From Deltaproteobacteria bacterium (GTDB taxonomy: Bacteria; Desulfobacterota; Binatia; Bin18), in contig VGTJ01000030.1 of the NCBI GenBank assembly GCA_016874775.1, positions 1-40,112 of the forward strand: a stretch of 40,112 bases of DNA. Direction: 5' to 3'. Both the position numbers and the translations under genes were made by a program. Numbering within the stretch: the first letter of the stretch is position 1; every line of letters begins with the position of its first letter. Positions 31,051 through 40,035 of the stretch are shown one piece after another. Under the pieces are notes generated by a model, which saw nothing but the letters and a program-made list of their open reading frames with translations, was not told where the DNA came from and did no database searches.

Positions 31051-33429
31051 TTATTCCCTTCCCCCACTAGCGCGCACGAGAACCTCACGAGGTTTGCCTG
31101 CCTCGGCAGCAGGCGCAACTAACCCTTCTCGCTCCATTCTTTCGATCATGCGTGCTGCACGGTTGTAACCAACGCGGAGCCGGCGCTGGAGCCAAGAGAT
31201 CGAAGCCTGACGGCTTTCCATGACTAACTCGCGCGCCTGTTCGTACATCTCATCATAGTCGTCTTCTTCCATACTACCGTCGGCACCTTTGGTACTGCGC
31301 GCCTTTTCCAGTGCAGCAACAAATTCGGAGTCATAGACTGGCTTGCCTTGCTTTTTGATCGCAGTTACGACCTTGCGAATTTCCGCCTCAGAAATGAAGG
31401 CACCATGAATACGCTGGGGCTTCGCACTTCCAGGTGGGAGGAACAGCATATCTCCTTCACCCAGAAGTCGTTCCGCACCAATGGCATCGAGAATCGTGCG
31501 CGAGTCAATCCGCGAAGACACTTGGAAAGATACCCGCGCGGGAAAGTTCGCCTTGATCAAACCGGTAATGACATCGACTGACGGTCGCTGTGTCGCAAGG
31601 ATGAGATGAATTCCCGCCGCGCGTCCCATCTGCGCTAAGCGTGTAATCGGCTCTTCAATATCACGACCAACGGTCAACATCAGGTCAGCAAGCTCGTCAA
31701 CAATCACCACTAAATACGGCAACCGCTGATGCACGAAGGGCTCGGCTTTCGCAGCCTTCTCCCCGAGTGCTTCATCATCACCCCCTTCCTCAACAATCTC
31801 GGTAAGCTTTATCGCCCCTTTGGCATTCGGCTCTCCAGCTTCGATCACGCGATTGTACGCCGCAATGTTGCGCACGCCTTTATCTTTCAGGAGTTTGTAG
31901 CGGTACTCCATACGGCGCACAACTTCTTGCAGCGCCGCTCCGGCTTCTTTGGGGTTCGTGATCACATGCGACAATTGATGCGGCAGTTCTTCGTAGAGTG
32001 AAAGTTCAAGCATTTTGGGGTCGATCATGATAAAGCGCACGTCGCGCGGCGTCGCCCGATACAGCAGGCTCATGATCATCACGTTTAGTGATACTGACTT
32101 TCCAGTACCGGTCGCTCCAGCCACCAAAAGATGCGGCATACGGGCAATATCGGCGACCACAGGATTTCCCACCGTGTCTTTGCCAAGGGCCAGGGTCAGT
32201 GGCGAATCAGACTGTTGAAACCCTGGGCTCTCGACAATCTCACGCATACAAACTTTTTCACGTTTGGGATTGGAGACCTCAATACCCACGACAGCTTTCC
32301 CTGGAATGGGCGCCAGGATACGCACCGACACTGCCCGTAAGGCCATCTGTAAATCGTCCGCTAAGGAGACAACACGATTGACCTTCACCCCAGGTGCAGG
32401 CTCAAACTCATAGGTGGTAATCACTGGGCCTGGACGTACGGCAACGACCTTTCCCTCAACGCCAAAATCCCCGAGCTTACTCTCAAGGATGCGAGAACTC
32501 GCATGCAATGCATCTTCATCAACTTTCACTGCTAACCGTACGGGCGGATCAATGAGCGATACTGCTGGAAGAACGTACGGTCTGCCATTTGCAGTCACGG
32601 CTTCACTGAAAGTTTTTACTGGAGCGGGTTTAGCACGTTCGGTTTTGGCAACTGCAAGAGGCGGAGGTGCCGGTTCGGCAATAATAATCGGAGGGAGAGA
32701 ATCTTCCTCATCCTCCTCGTCTAAAAGCAACGCTGGAGGTGCCTTCTTGGTAGCTGATTCTTTGCGACTCGGGCGCTTTGGCGACGGTAGGAGGTCAAGC
32801 TCAGGATCAGGGAGTTCCGGTCGTTCCCACGTCAGACGTGGAAGCAGTCCTTCAAACCACGTGAATACAGAGCGCAATCGTCCGGGAAGGGCAGAGAATT
32901 TGCCTATAAGCGCATAACTCGAAGCGAAGACCCCAGCTCCAGTGTCGGATAGAGACACCCGCGTCATGCCCATGAACGACATGAGCAACATGGGGACAAG
33001 CAAAAGGTGAGCACCGATGACATTGAGCCCAGTGCGCAAATGCAGGGCAAGAAACCCACCAATCCACCCGCCAGCTTCAACGACCGGGCGTTGCCCTCCC
33101 CAAAGCGCCAGCAACGCAGCCGCTGTCACCAGAAAGACTCCAAAGGATAACAATTGCGAGAGAAAAGCAGGACATTGCCACTGGTGGAGCAAAACTCCAG
33201 CAAAATACAACAACGACAGGGGCAAGAGATAACACGCCTGGCCAAAAGCCGGGCATAACAAGTCCGCAAATAGATGACCGATCAGCCCAACAGCATTACT
33301 GTTTGCCTGACCAGCCTGATATGAATAAAACGCTAGGGTAAAAAAGATCGCCAATGCGATATTCGCGACCCCGATCACCTCTCCACCGAAGGGCTGTTCC
33401 TCCGGCTGCGGTTTCCTCCCCACCGCCAT
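31051..33429 (-). CDS. ftsK: DNA translocase FtsK
   Basis: A 792-residue septal DNA pump for chromosome segregation. The N-terminus has about four membrane helices (residues 20-165), followed by an acidic and Pro-rich linker (about 200-285). The motor has Walker A GATGTGKS at 438-445, MIDPKMLELS and Walker B VIVDELADL with D578-E579; the translocation motif ATQRPSVDVITGLIKANFP follows. The C-terminal gamma winged helix (about 715-785, SISWLQRRLRVGYNRAARMIERME) reads DNA polarity sequences. A ~30-residue Gly/Glu-rich insert lies before Walker B. The ATG at 33429 has GGAGGAGG 8 nt upstream, better than the GTG three codons earlier. It follows rnj by 19 bp. Confidence 0.93.
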   Translation of the reverse strand: MAVGRKPQPEEQPFGGEVIGVANIALAIFFTLAFYSYQAGQANSNAVGLIGHLFADLLCPAFGQACYLLPLSLLYFAGVLLHQWQCPAFLSQLLSFGVFLVTAAALLALWGGQRPVVEAGGWIGGFLALHLRTGLNVIGAHLLLVPMLLMSFMGMTRVSLSDTGAGVFASSYALIGKFSALPGRLRSVFTWFEGLLPRLTWERPELPDPELDLLPSPKRPSRKESATKKAPPALLLDEEDEEDSLPPIIIAEPAPPPLAVAKTERAKPAPVKTFSEAVTANGRPYVLPAVSLIDPPVRLAVKVDEDALHASSRILESKLGDFGVEGKVVAVRPGPVITTYEFEPAPGVKVNRVVSLADDLQMALRAVSVRILAPIPGKAVVGIEVSNPKREKVCMREIVESPGFQQSDSPLTLALGKDTVGNPVVADIARMPHLLVAGATGTGKSVSLNVMIMSLLYRATPRDVRFIMIDPKMLELSLYEELPHQLSHVITNPKEAGAALQEVVRRMEYRYKLLKDKGVRNIAAYNRVIEAGEPNAKGAIKLTEIVEEGGDDEALGEKAAKAEPFVHQRLPYLVVIVDELADLMLTVGRDIEEPITRLAQMGRAAGIHLILATQRPSVDVITGLIKANFPARVSFQVSSRIDSRTILDAIGAERLLGEGDMLFLPPGSAKPQRIHGAFISEAEIRKVVTAIKKQGKPVYDSEFVAALEKARSTKGADGSMEEDDYDEMYEQARELVMESRQASISWLQRRLRVGYNRAARMIERMEREGLVAPAAEAGKPREVLVRASGGRE

Positions 33430-33448
33430 AACCTCCACCTCCTCCGCA

Positions 33449-35116
33449 TCACATCTCCATTACAAATGGGAGCACCACTGGTCGTCGACCAAACGTGCGA
33501 CGAAAATGTCGTCGCAACACTTGCCGAACTTGTTCCTTCACCACCCCTACATCCGTGCGCGTCTCACGGGGCAATTCACCAAGTGCAGCTCGGACTGCTT
33601 CTTTCGCCGCCTCAAATCCTTCTCCATTCGTCGCTGCAAGAAATCCACGAGACAACAAGTCTGGTCCAGTCAACACCTCTCCAGTCTGTTGTGCAATCCC
33701 GACAATCGCCACGACCAACCCATCTTCAGCCATGTGACGACGATCGCGAAGCACTTCTTCTTCTATTCCCCCCAGACCATCGACGAAGACGCGGCCTGCG
33801 GTCACCGACTCGGTCATCTGCGCACCCTTCGCCGTAATCTCCAACACCTGGCCATCTTCTAGTAAAAACACCCCCGTTGGGTCAACTCCCACCCCTCGTG
33901 CTAACTCACAGTGACGAACAAGAAAACGAAACTCTCCATGAATAGGAACGAAGAACTGCGGTCGTAACAGATTCAACATGAGCTGCAATTCTTCTTGGCT
34001 CGCGTGACCAGACACATGCACGCACGCGATGGCTTCATAATACACTTCAGCCCCCCGTCGGCACAAGTGATCAAGAAGTCGGGCAATGGTCCGCTCATTC
34101 CCAGGAATAACACGCGACGATAAAATAACCGTATCACCGGGACGAATTTTCACGTGCGGATGATCTCCGGTCGCAATACGAGATAAAGCTGATAGCGGTT
34201 CTCCCTGTGACCCCGTGGTCAGAAGGGTCACCGTTTGCGGATCGCGGTCACCAACCTTTCCAACGTCAATAAACGTATCCGCAGGAATCTTGAGATGACC
34301 AACCTCACGCGCAATTTCGATGTTATTGACGAGGCTCTTACCAACCACACCCACGGTCCGCCCTTGCTTGAGGGACAGATCAATCACTTGGCGTACGCGA
34401 TGGACATGCGAGGCGAAGGTCGCCACTAAGACCTTCCCACTCGCATGGGCCATCAAGTCTTCCAGTGGACGAGTCACTGTCCGTTCAGACGGAGTGGTGC
34501 CAGATCGTTCGACATTGGTCGAGTCAGACAGAAGGAGCAATACCCCTTGCTCTCCTAATTCTGCCAATCGAGCAATATCAGATTGTCGCCCGTCGATCGG
34601 CGTTTGGTCGAGTTTAAAATCCCCCGTATGGACGATGACCCCAAGTGGCGTTGTGATTGCCAAGGAAACTGCATCGACAATACTATGGGTGACATGGATG
34701 CCTTCAACCTGAAAAGGGCCAACCTGCCACGATTGCCGGGGACGAAACTCATGGAGTTCAGTCTCATCAAGGAGATCATGTTCATCAAGTTTGTCTCGCA
34801 AGAGCCCAATGGTAAAAGGCGTACCATAGACTGGCACCTTGAACTCTCGTAACAGGTGTGGCAGCGCACCGATGTGATCTTCATGTCCGTGAGTAAACAC
34901 AACCCCTTTGAGGTGGCGCTTTTCACGCAGATAGCTGAAGTCGGGAATGACAACATCGATCCCAAGCATTTCTCGCTCGGGAAACATCAACCCACAATCG
35001 ATCGCAATGGCCGCGCAGTCGTCACTCCCTGGCGGACAATACTCGATCAGCATCAAATTGAGGCCAATTTCGCCAAGGCCACCAAGGGGAATTATACGAA
35101 GGGTACCGTCACTCAT
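33449..35116 (-). CDS. rnj: Ribonuclease J
   Basis: A 555-residue metallo-beta-lactamase/beta-CASP ribonuclease. The zinc motif HGHEDH is at 76-81, with later metal ligands in HTGDFKLD and in GHASQEELQLM and PIHGEF of the beta-CASP part. RNase J degrades and matures RNA from the 5' end and as an endonuclease. The length fits the family. Its start overlaps the stop of the acyltransferase gene (ATGA, 35113-35116), and ftsK begins 19 bp after its end, so the three form an operon. Confidence 0.93.
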   Translation of the reverse strand: MSDGTLRIIPLGGLGEIGLNLMLIEYCPPGSDDCAAIAIDCGLMFPEREMLGIDVVIPDFSYLREKRHLKGVVFTHGHEDHIGALPHLLREFKVPVYGTPFTIGLLRDKLDEHDLLDETELHEFRPRQSWQVGPFQVEGIHVTHSIVDAVSLAITTPLGVIVHTGDFKLDQTPIDGRQSDIARLAELGEQGVLLLLSDSTNVERSGTTPSERTVTRPLEDLMAHASGKVLVATFASHVHRVRQVIDLSLKQGRTVGVVGKSLVNNIEIAREVGHLKIPADTFIDVGKVGDRDPQTVTLLTTGSQGEPLSALSRIATGDHPHVKIRPGDTVILSSRVIPGNERTIARLLDHLCRRGAEVYYEAIACVHVSGHASQEELQLMLNLLRPQFFVPIHGEFRFLVRHCELARGVGVDPTGVFLLEDGQVLEITAKGAQMTESVTAGRVFVDGLGGIEEEVLRDRRHMAEDGLVVAIVGIAQQTGEVLTGPDLLSRGFLAATNGEGFEAAKEAVRAALGELPRETRTDVGVVKEQVRQVLRRHFRRTFGRRPVVLPFVMEM

Positions 35117-35901
35117 GAAGTCGGATGCTCCGGGAGAGAAGTTGCCGTCGATGCTGGAGAGGAAACAGGAGCTACAACCGGAACATCCTCTCTCAGTTGC
35201 TGTGCAATCGCGGTGTGGACTTTTTGTAGAAGAGCTTCACGCGCAGCCTTCTTACTCAAATGAGAATCAATTGAAACCGGCTCACAAAAAATGACATCAA
35301 CAGTTCCTGGATGCAAATCCACCCCGCCTGGAGGCCAGAGTGCGCGACTACCGATGACTACCGTAGGCACGACGGGAACTTTTGCTTCAGCGGCGACAGC
35401 AAACCCGCCAGGTTTGAATGGCTGCAAACGACCATCACGCGTCCGAGTCCCTTCCGGAAAAAATGCCGCCGATATCCCTACATCAAGTAAGGCTTTCACT
35501 TGCCGGATCACAGCAACCGCTTGGGTTGGGCTGTCACGATCAACCAGCACTTGGTGTGTACGCTGCATGCAAAAGCCGATGATGGGGACTTTACGCACTT
35601 CCTGCTTTGAGACCCAACGCACTTGCCACGTATCGAATGCCGCCATCAAGATGGGAATGTCAAAATTGCTTTGATGATTTGCCATGAACAGATACGCTTT
35701 GCGTGGGTCAATGCGCTCACGGCCATGGACTCTGACCTTCACACCACATACCCAGAGCACTCCACGTGCCCAGAACCGAATGAGCCGCACAGCGCGCTCT
35801 CCATAACGATCAAAGTAAGAAAAAAGAATGACAAAGACGCCCCAGAAAAGCGTAAGTACAGCAACTGAAAAAAAACGGAGGGCGAGAACAATCCAATGCA
35901 A
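35113..35901 (-). CDS. plsC: 1-acyl-sn-glycerol-3-phosphate acyltransferase
   Basis: A 262-residue membrane enzyme that adds the second acyl chain to make phosphatidic acid. The active site NHQSNFD (H76, D81) and the acceptor-binding FPEGTRTRDG (about 148-157) are present, with two hydrophobic segments near the N-terminus. The open frame continues to a TTG at 35967, but that TTG is the -35 box of a strong promoter (35938-35967). The next usable start after the transcript begins (near 35931) is the TTG at 35901 with AGGGA 5 nt upstream. It heads an operon with rnj and ftsK. The TTG start is unusual, so check it experimentally. Confidence 0.85.
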   Translation of the reverse strand: MHWIVLALRFFSVAVLTLFWGVFVILFSYFDRYGERAVRLIRFWARGVLWVCGVKVRVHGRERIDPRKAYLFMANHQSNFDIPILMAAFDTWQVRWVSKQEVRKVPIIGFCMQRTHQVLVDRDSPTQAVAVIRQVKALLDVGISAAFFPEGTRTRDGRLQPFKPGGFAVAAEAKVPVVPTVVIGSRALWPPGGVDLHPGTVDVIFCEPVSIDSHLSKKAAREALLQKVHTAIAQQLREDVPVVAPVSSPASTATSLPEHPTS

Positions 35902-35937
35902 GAGATTCCCTGACTCGTGGCAGAAAAATATTGTGGC

Positions 35938-35967
35938 ATTATAGTTTTCTTTACTATATATCGTCAA
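35938..35967 (-). promoter_or_regulatory. Sigma-70 promoter of the plsC-rnj-ftsK operon
   Basis: On the minus strand TTGACG (35967-35962) and TATAAT (35943-35938) are separated by 18 bp, a near-consensus sigma-70 promoter. Transcription should begin near 35931, which excludes the upstream TTG as a start for plsC. Confidence 0.7.
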
Positions 35968-35972
35968 CGAGG

Positions 35973-36000
35973 TTGATTTTTCAGCGCTTCCTCCTACAAT
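35973..36000 (+). promoter_or_regulatory. Sigma-70 promoter of the zinc-ribbon gene
   Basis: TTGATT (35973-35978) and TACAAT (35995-36000) with a 16-bp spacer, reading away from the divergent plsC promoter. Transcription would start near 36007, about 19 nt before the GTG at 36026. Confidence 0.5.
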
Positions 36001-36025
36001 TTCTCTGTCGAGGGAGGAACAGAGC

Positions 36026-37033
36026 GTGATTATCGAATGTCCAGCCTGTCACACCCGCTATCGCATGGAGAGCTCCGTGTCGGTTACTGACGCGACACTC
36101 TTTGAGTGTTCACGAGAACAGTGCGGTCATGTCTTCTCCTATCTGCCTGAGTCTTCGCCGCAGACACCAGCAGCACCGCCGCTTATGGAAGATCCACCTG
36201 TAGAACCGACGGATGCATTCGTTCCAGATCCCGCATTATCAACAGCGGAAGATTCTCCCCTGATGCCGCCGACGTCTCCTCCATCGTTTTCCCAGAGAAC
36301 ACCGGCACAGCCTTCTCTAGCAAAGGATAATAATCAAGCTTTCTCTACAGCAGAAGATTTCTCGCTCGATTCTCCTGCTCTCTCATCTCCAGTCACCTCT
36401 TTTCCTTCCTCTGCGACTAACGATGCAATCCGTCGAGATAACCCCGTGAAGCGATCCGCCTCTCTTCGTCCACGCCCTCGACCGACGCCTGTTTCTACCT
36501 TTTCCATTTGGCCAATGCTCGGGTTACTCGGGCTTCTCGTTATTGGCTATTACTTTCTCGGGAACCGATGGCGAACGAATGTGACCGATACAGAAGGAAT
36601 GCTTGCTCGTCTCCCTGTGGTAGGATCATCGTTTGTCGCGAGCCAATTCTCGCCGCAGCACATTGTGTTGTCTGATGTGAAAAGTGGCTATTGGGTCACC
36701 AAAGATAGCAAACGCGTCTTCGCCATCTCTGGAAAAGCGACAAACAACGCCTCGGTTGCTGCTTCGACTATTCAGATTGAAGGACAGTTACACGATATCG
36801 ATGGAGAAACCATTGATCGCCGAACGATCTCCTGCGGGATGGAAACGACAGCAGAAAGTCTGTCCTCACTGACGACGCGCGAGATCAATGTCATGCAAGG
36901 CCTCGCACCACCGAAACAGTTCCATGTCCCACCTGGGCAGTCGGTGAGTTTTCTGATTGTTTTCCCCAGCCCCCCACCAACAATTACTGAATTGAGTTGC
37001 CGTGTCGCAACGGCTCAGTTCAGCACCTCTTAA
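36026..37033 (+). CDS. MJ0042 zinc-ribbon protein with DUF3426 domain
   Basis: A 335-residue protein. The N-terminal MJ0042-type zinc ribbon has C5, C8, C28 and C33. A long Pro/Ser-rich linker (about 42-150) with two STAED repeats follows. One membrane helix is at about 161-179, and the DUF3426 domain fills the periplasmic C-terminus (about 215-330, with [19 protein letters not shown]). The family is common in proteobacteria and its function is unknown. A GTG start has GGAGG 8 nt upstream. Its stop codon overlaps that of the converging tatA gene (TTAA), with no terminator room between the two. Confidence 0.85.
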   Translation: MIIECPACHTRYRMESSVSVTDATLFECSREQCGHVFSYLPESSPQTPAAPPLMEDPPVEPTDAFVPDPALSTAEDSPLMPPTSPPSFSQRTPAQPSLAKDNNQAFSTAEDFSLDSPALSSPVTSFPSSATNDAIRRDNPVKRSASLRPRPRPTPVSTFSIWPMLGLLGLLVIGYYFLGNRWRTNVTDTEGMLARLPVVGSSFVASQFSPQHIVLSDVKSGYWVTKDSKRVFAISGKATNNASVAASTIQIEGQLHDIDGETIDRRTISCGMETTAESLSSLTTREINVMQGLAPPKQFHVPPGQSVSFLIVFPSPPPTITELSCRVATAQFSTS

Positions 37034-37227
37034 TGGGATTTTTCGTCAGGGGAAGCGGTATTTTTTCCTGGAGTGACGTCAATCTCGTCAGGTTTCTTGA
37101 GTTCCTTACGAAAATCGCGGATTGCTCTGCCAAGTCCGCCACCAATATCAGCAAGCTTATTCCCTCCGAAAAAGAGAAGGGCAATAACGAGAATGACGAT
37201 AAGCTCTGTCACGCCTAGACCAAACAT
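37030..37227 (-). CDS. tatA: Twin-arginine translocase subunit TatA
   Basis: A 65-residue pore-forming subunit for export of folded proteins. A short N-terminal membrane helix ([19 protein letters not shown], with F20-G21 at the hinge) is followed by an amphipathic helix (about 28-44, [17 protein letters not shown]) and a short acidic tail. It begins at the ATG at 37227. An extended -10 TATAGT (37242-37237) with TTGCCG 18 bp upstream would give a leader of only about 3 nt, so the mRNA may be nearly leaderless. No Shine-Dalgarno is seen. TatB and TatC are not in the window. Confidence 0.9.
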   Translation of the reverse strand: MFGLGVTELIVILVIALLFFGGNKLADIGGGLGRAIRDFRKELKKPDEIDVTPGKNTASPDEKSH

Positions 37228-37236
37228 AGTAGCGGT

Positions 37237-37266
37237 ACTATACGCTATATTTCTTCGTCTCGGCAA
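37237..37266 (-). promoter_or_regulatory. Sigma-70 promoter of tatA
   Basis: On the minus strand TTGCCG (37266-37261) and TATAGT (37242-37237) are 18 bp apart; the -10 box ends 9 nt before the tatA ATG. Confidence 0.5.
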
Positions 37267-37313
37267 GCCTAGGGATGCGATCTTCCTTGCAGCAAAGTGA
37301 AGGGATCGCTAGA

Positions 37314-38702
37314 ATGCCGCCGATGACCACGGCTGTACAAGCGTTACAACGACCGGTCCAACGCGATCCACTCGCGGTTTTTCTTTTTGTCTCTTTACTC
37401 GTGCATGCAGTCCTGTTGCTTTTTTTTCCTACACTGTATCGCTTGATGCCAGAGCCGCAACAAGAGAAACTGACAGAAGTCGAACTTCTTCCTCCTACTC
37501 CACCTCCGCCCCCCCCTGTTGTGGCAAAGGCAGAGCCACCTCAAGTCGCGCCACCACTGCCGCAAGAAAAAGCCCAACCTGTAGAAAAACCGAAACCAAA
37601 GGAACAGGACAAACCGAAGCCACCAGAAGCCAAGCCACAAGAGAGGCTTCCTGAACAAATGGTGAGCCCGCCGGATCAGGTGAACGATCAAATTCCTGAA
37701 AAGACCCGTTTGTGGAGTGATCGAAATAGTGCAACTAAAGAAGAAACCGTCGCGAAAGGAATGCCACGCCCGGCTCCAGCACGAAAAGATCAGCCACCAG
37801 TCAAAGAGAGAACTGTAAGAGAGCCCCCAAAACCGCCGGTTCAACAGGCAAAGAAAGAGCCAGGGGTAGAATCCCCAACAAAAAAATCAAGACAAGATCT
37901 CGACGACGAGCTAACACCACCCAAACGCCGCACGCCTGGGACTCGTGAGGTCACCAAACGTGAGCCTTTGCAACTGGCAATGAAACCGCCTGCCGCGGCT
38001 GCACCTAAGCCAGAGTTAAGAAAAGAACATGAACAGCAAATCGATGAGGAGTCTCTTGCGAAAGCCAAACCTGCCTCCGCCAATACCGCAGGAGCAGCAA
38101 AACCCGCCCCCAAATTGTTTGCCCGTCCAGAAGAATTGCTTTCTCAGGGATGGTTATCTGAGACAGGAAAAGATCGCGAAGAGAAGGAGGAGCGTAAACC
38201 ACCTACGGGCCAAGACCTCATTGCGATGGCGCCTCCTCCGGCGGAGAATTTACTCGCGCTACCCGGCCCGATTGGTACTCCAGATCTCTTGCCAGATATT
38301 CGTCAGGGCAACCTGACGTTCTTGAACGCAAAAGCCAATCGCTTTGCCCCATTTGTCAGGCGAGTCGCCTTGCGTGTGTTTCAGCACTTGATTATTTTTC
38401 AGCGGAAGAATTTACAGCTCAACGATGTCGTCGCCGCGCGCGACTATTCAACGATTGAAGCCAAAATCGATACACAAGGAAATTTGAAGAAACTCATTAT
38501 CCAAACCCGTTCAGGGAGCTATGCTGTAGACGAAGCGTTACTGCGCGCCTGCGAAAACGGAGCATGGGATGAGAATCCACCAGCGGAAGCCGTTGCTGAA
38601 GATGGCATGATTCACTTCATCTTTCGCTCGGATTTGAACGCGCAATTTGATGACCTCGGACTCCGTTCGGTTCTTACCACGCTTCAGATCGGTTTGATTT
38701 AA
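37314..38702 (+). CDS. TonB-like energy transducer or TonB-domain protein
   Basis: A 462-residue protein. The N-terminal membrane helix (about 19-40, LAVFLFVSLLVHAVLLLFF) has S27-X3-H31, the TonB/TolA-type motif for coupling to ExbBD. A very long Pro/Lys/Glu-rich region (about 48-300) should span the periplasm. The C-terminus (about 330-455) has a TonB/TolA-like fold (ARDYSTIEAKIDTQGNLKKL, EALLRACENGAWDENPP). It may feed outer-membrane receptors with proton-motive energy or, like TolA, stabilise the envelope; which of these is open. The ATG at 37314 has AAGGGA 8 nt upstream. A terminator and a tRNA gene follow. Confidence 0.78.
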   Translation: MPPMTTAVQALQRPVQRDPLAVFLFVSLLVHAVLLLFFPTLYRLMPEPQQEKLTEVELLPPTPPPPPPVVAKAEPPQVAPPLPQEKAQPVEKPKPKEQDKPKPPEAKPQERLPEQMVSPPDQVNDQIPEKTRLWSDRNSATKEETVAKGMPRPAPARKDQPPVKERTVREPPKPPVQQAKKEPGVESPTKKSRQDLDDELTPPKRRTPGTREVTKREPLQLAMKPPAAAAPKPELRKEHEQQIDEESLAKAKPASANTAGAAKPAPKLFARPEELLSQGWLSETGKDREEKEERKPPTGQDLIAMAPPPAENLLALPGPIGTPDLLPDIRQGNLTFLNAKANRFAPFVRRVALRVFQHLIIFQRKNLQLNDVVAARDYSTIEAKIDTQGNLKKLIIQTRSGSYAVDEALLRACENGAWDENPPAEAVAEDGMIHFIFRSDLNAQFDDLGLRSVLTTLQIGLI

Positions 38703-38716
38703 TTCCCTTGCAAACC

Positions 38717-38771
38717 TACAGCCTGACTGCTACGGTAGCCGGGCTGTAAGCACTTTCCTTTTTCTTTATCT
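38717..38771 (+). terminator. Terminator of the TonB-like gene
   Basis: TACAGCC (38717-38723) pairs with GGCTGTA (38742-38748), with an inner GCTA-CGG-TAGC stem, followed by the T-rich stretch CTTTCCTTTTTCTTT. It lies between the TonB-like gene and the tRNA gene. Confidence 0.6.
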
Positions 38772-38789
38772 TCCCCGTTGCGAGTCTTG

Positions 38790-38863
<74 letters not shown>

Positions 38864-39033
38864 CTGTCACTTTAAAATGTCGAGCGAGCGAAAAGCGAGT
38901 AAACGTTGAGTAGTTGCTGTTTCTCCCGACAGTGACCAAGAGGCCCGCGCTTGAAAAGAATTTCTTCTGTGCTAGGTCTTGTTCAATTGCAAGAGATTCG
39001 CGCCACTACACCGATAGGAACCTGAAGGAACGC

Positions 39034-39300
39034 ATGATGCCTCGGTCTGCCACCAAAATCCATATTGAGAAAAAAGCTACGGTCCAACAGATCCGCAAAA
39101 CCCTTGGGATTACCGACGCGGATATGGAAATTGCACGTAACGCTCTGCTGACGACGATACGCAAAGCGAGCACAGCAACGACGAGAAAAGTCGCCAAACC
39201 AAAGGGAAACGCGGTCCGAACCAAGAAACAAGAAGCCCTCATTCCTAAACCCGTGCTTCGGTCGCAGCGGTCCGCCAGATCCATTGCCAAGGTGCAGTAG
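39034..39300 (+). CDS. Small basic protein, possible DNA-binding partner
   Basis: An 88-residue, strongly basic protein that I do not recognise from a named family. Residues about 13-44 (ATVQQIRKTLGITDADMEIA and following) could form a helix-turn-helix-like unit. The second half is Lys/Arg-rich and likely disordered. AAGGA precedes a tandem ATGATG; the second ATG (39037) has the better spacing. It is 27 bp upstream of the TIR/deoxyribosyltransferase-like gene on the same strand, so the two probably form an operon, possibly as a regulator or antitoxin-like partner. It lies 170 bp after a tRNA gene, with nothing else recognised between. Confidence 0.65.
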   Translation: MMPRSATKIHIEKKATVQQIRKTLGITDADMEIARNALLTTIRKASTATTRKVAKPKGNAVRTKKQEALIPKPVLRSQRSARSIAKVQ

Positions 39301-39327
39301 CGTACCATCCTCATCGTACTGAATGGT

Positions 39328-39924
39328 ATGGCCATCCCGTTCGATGAACACAGTGTCTTTCTCAATGTCCCGTACGACAAAGCGTACGAACCGCTCTTCA
39401 TCACACTGGTCGCCTCGATCGCGTCCCTGGGCTTGACACCTCGATGTGTCCTAGAGATTAGCGAAATTGGACAAGGGCGTCTTGCTCGCATTCAAGAGCT
39501 CATGGAATCGTGCCGCGTCTCTGTCCATGATCTCAGCCGTGTCGGCATGCCCGTGCGGTTCAATATGCCGTTCGAGCTAGGACTGGCCTGTAGTATCGCA
39601 CGCCTTAATGGGCACCACGAAGTCATCGTCTTGGAACGCCACCAATATCGCCTCGATAAGACATTGAGCGATTACAAGGGACGCGACCCACAGGTGCATT
39701 ACGGACGTTGCGATGCCTTGGTCGGCTGTATCCTCGATACCCTAGTGACTGGTCGAGAAACTCCAGACCCCGAGACGATCCGAACGATCGCGAAGGACTT
39801 ACGCAAGACCGCCCCCGCCATCAAGAAGAAGCATGGACGGGATCTGATATTTCATCGTGGCCCCTTTCAAGCACTTGTGGGCGCGGCTCTGCAACTCGCC
39901 CGTGAGAAAGAACTTATTACATAG
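39328..39924 (+). CDS. TIR / nucleoside-deoxyribosyltransferase-like protein
   Basis: A 198-residue protein. Motifs that I associate with a TIR/deoxyribosyltransferase-like Rossmann group are seen: VFLNVPYD at 10-17, LTPRCVLE at 36-43, a GQGRLARIQELMESC segment at 48-62, VHDLSR at 66-71 and RFNMPFELGLA at 77-87, where E83 is in the position of the catalytic Glu of such folds. Members of this group cleave nucleosides or NAD+, and several TIR proteins act in phage defence; the activity here is inferred only. The start has no strong ribosome site. The upstream small basic protein is its likely operon partner. Confidence 0.7.
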   Translation: MAIPFDEHSVFLNVPYDKAYEPLFITLVASIASLGLTPRCVLEISEIGQGRLARIQELMESCRVSVHDLSRVGMPVRFNMPFELGLACSIARLNGHHEVIVLERHQYRLDKTLSDYKGRDPQVHYGRCDALVGCILDTLVTGRETPDPETIRTIAKDLRKTAPAIKKKHGRDLIFHRGPFQALVGAALQLAREKELIT

Positions 39925-39998
39925 GAGCGCGGCACTTCAACCAACCGATCCAGCCCATCTCACAAACTGAGCCTCTTGCCTGATAACACGACTTGGAA

Positions 39999-40014
39999 GG
40001 TTTCACGCGAAACC
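39999..40014. promoter_or_regulatory. Hairpin between convergent ends at the right edge
   Basis: GGTTTC and GAAACC form a 6-bp perfect stem with a 4-nt loop (ACGC), and a further AAG/CTT can extend it. It lies between the end of the TIR-like gene and the minus-strand fragment and may end transcripts. No T-tract follows. Confidence 0.35.
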
Positions 40015-40035
40015 AAGTAGTGCACTGGTAGTGAC

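Noticed and set aside
32414-32917. Plus-strand reading frame of 167 codons opposite ftsK
   Set aside because: Shadow of the ftsK linker with low-complexity Ser/Gly content; no ribosome site.
37395-37844. Minus-strand reading frame of 149 codons opposite the TonB-like gene
   Set aside because: Trp/Arg/Leu-rich complement of the Pro/Lys-rich region; typical of antisense to low-complexity coding DNA.
39006-39491. Minus-strand frame opposite the tRNA-linked module
   Set aside because: It spans the end of one plus-strand gene, the gap and the start of the next; the plus-strand genes show family motifs and ribosome-site support.
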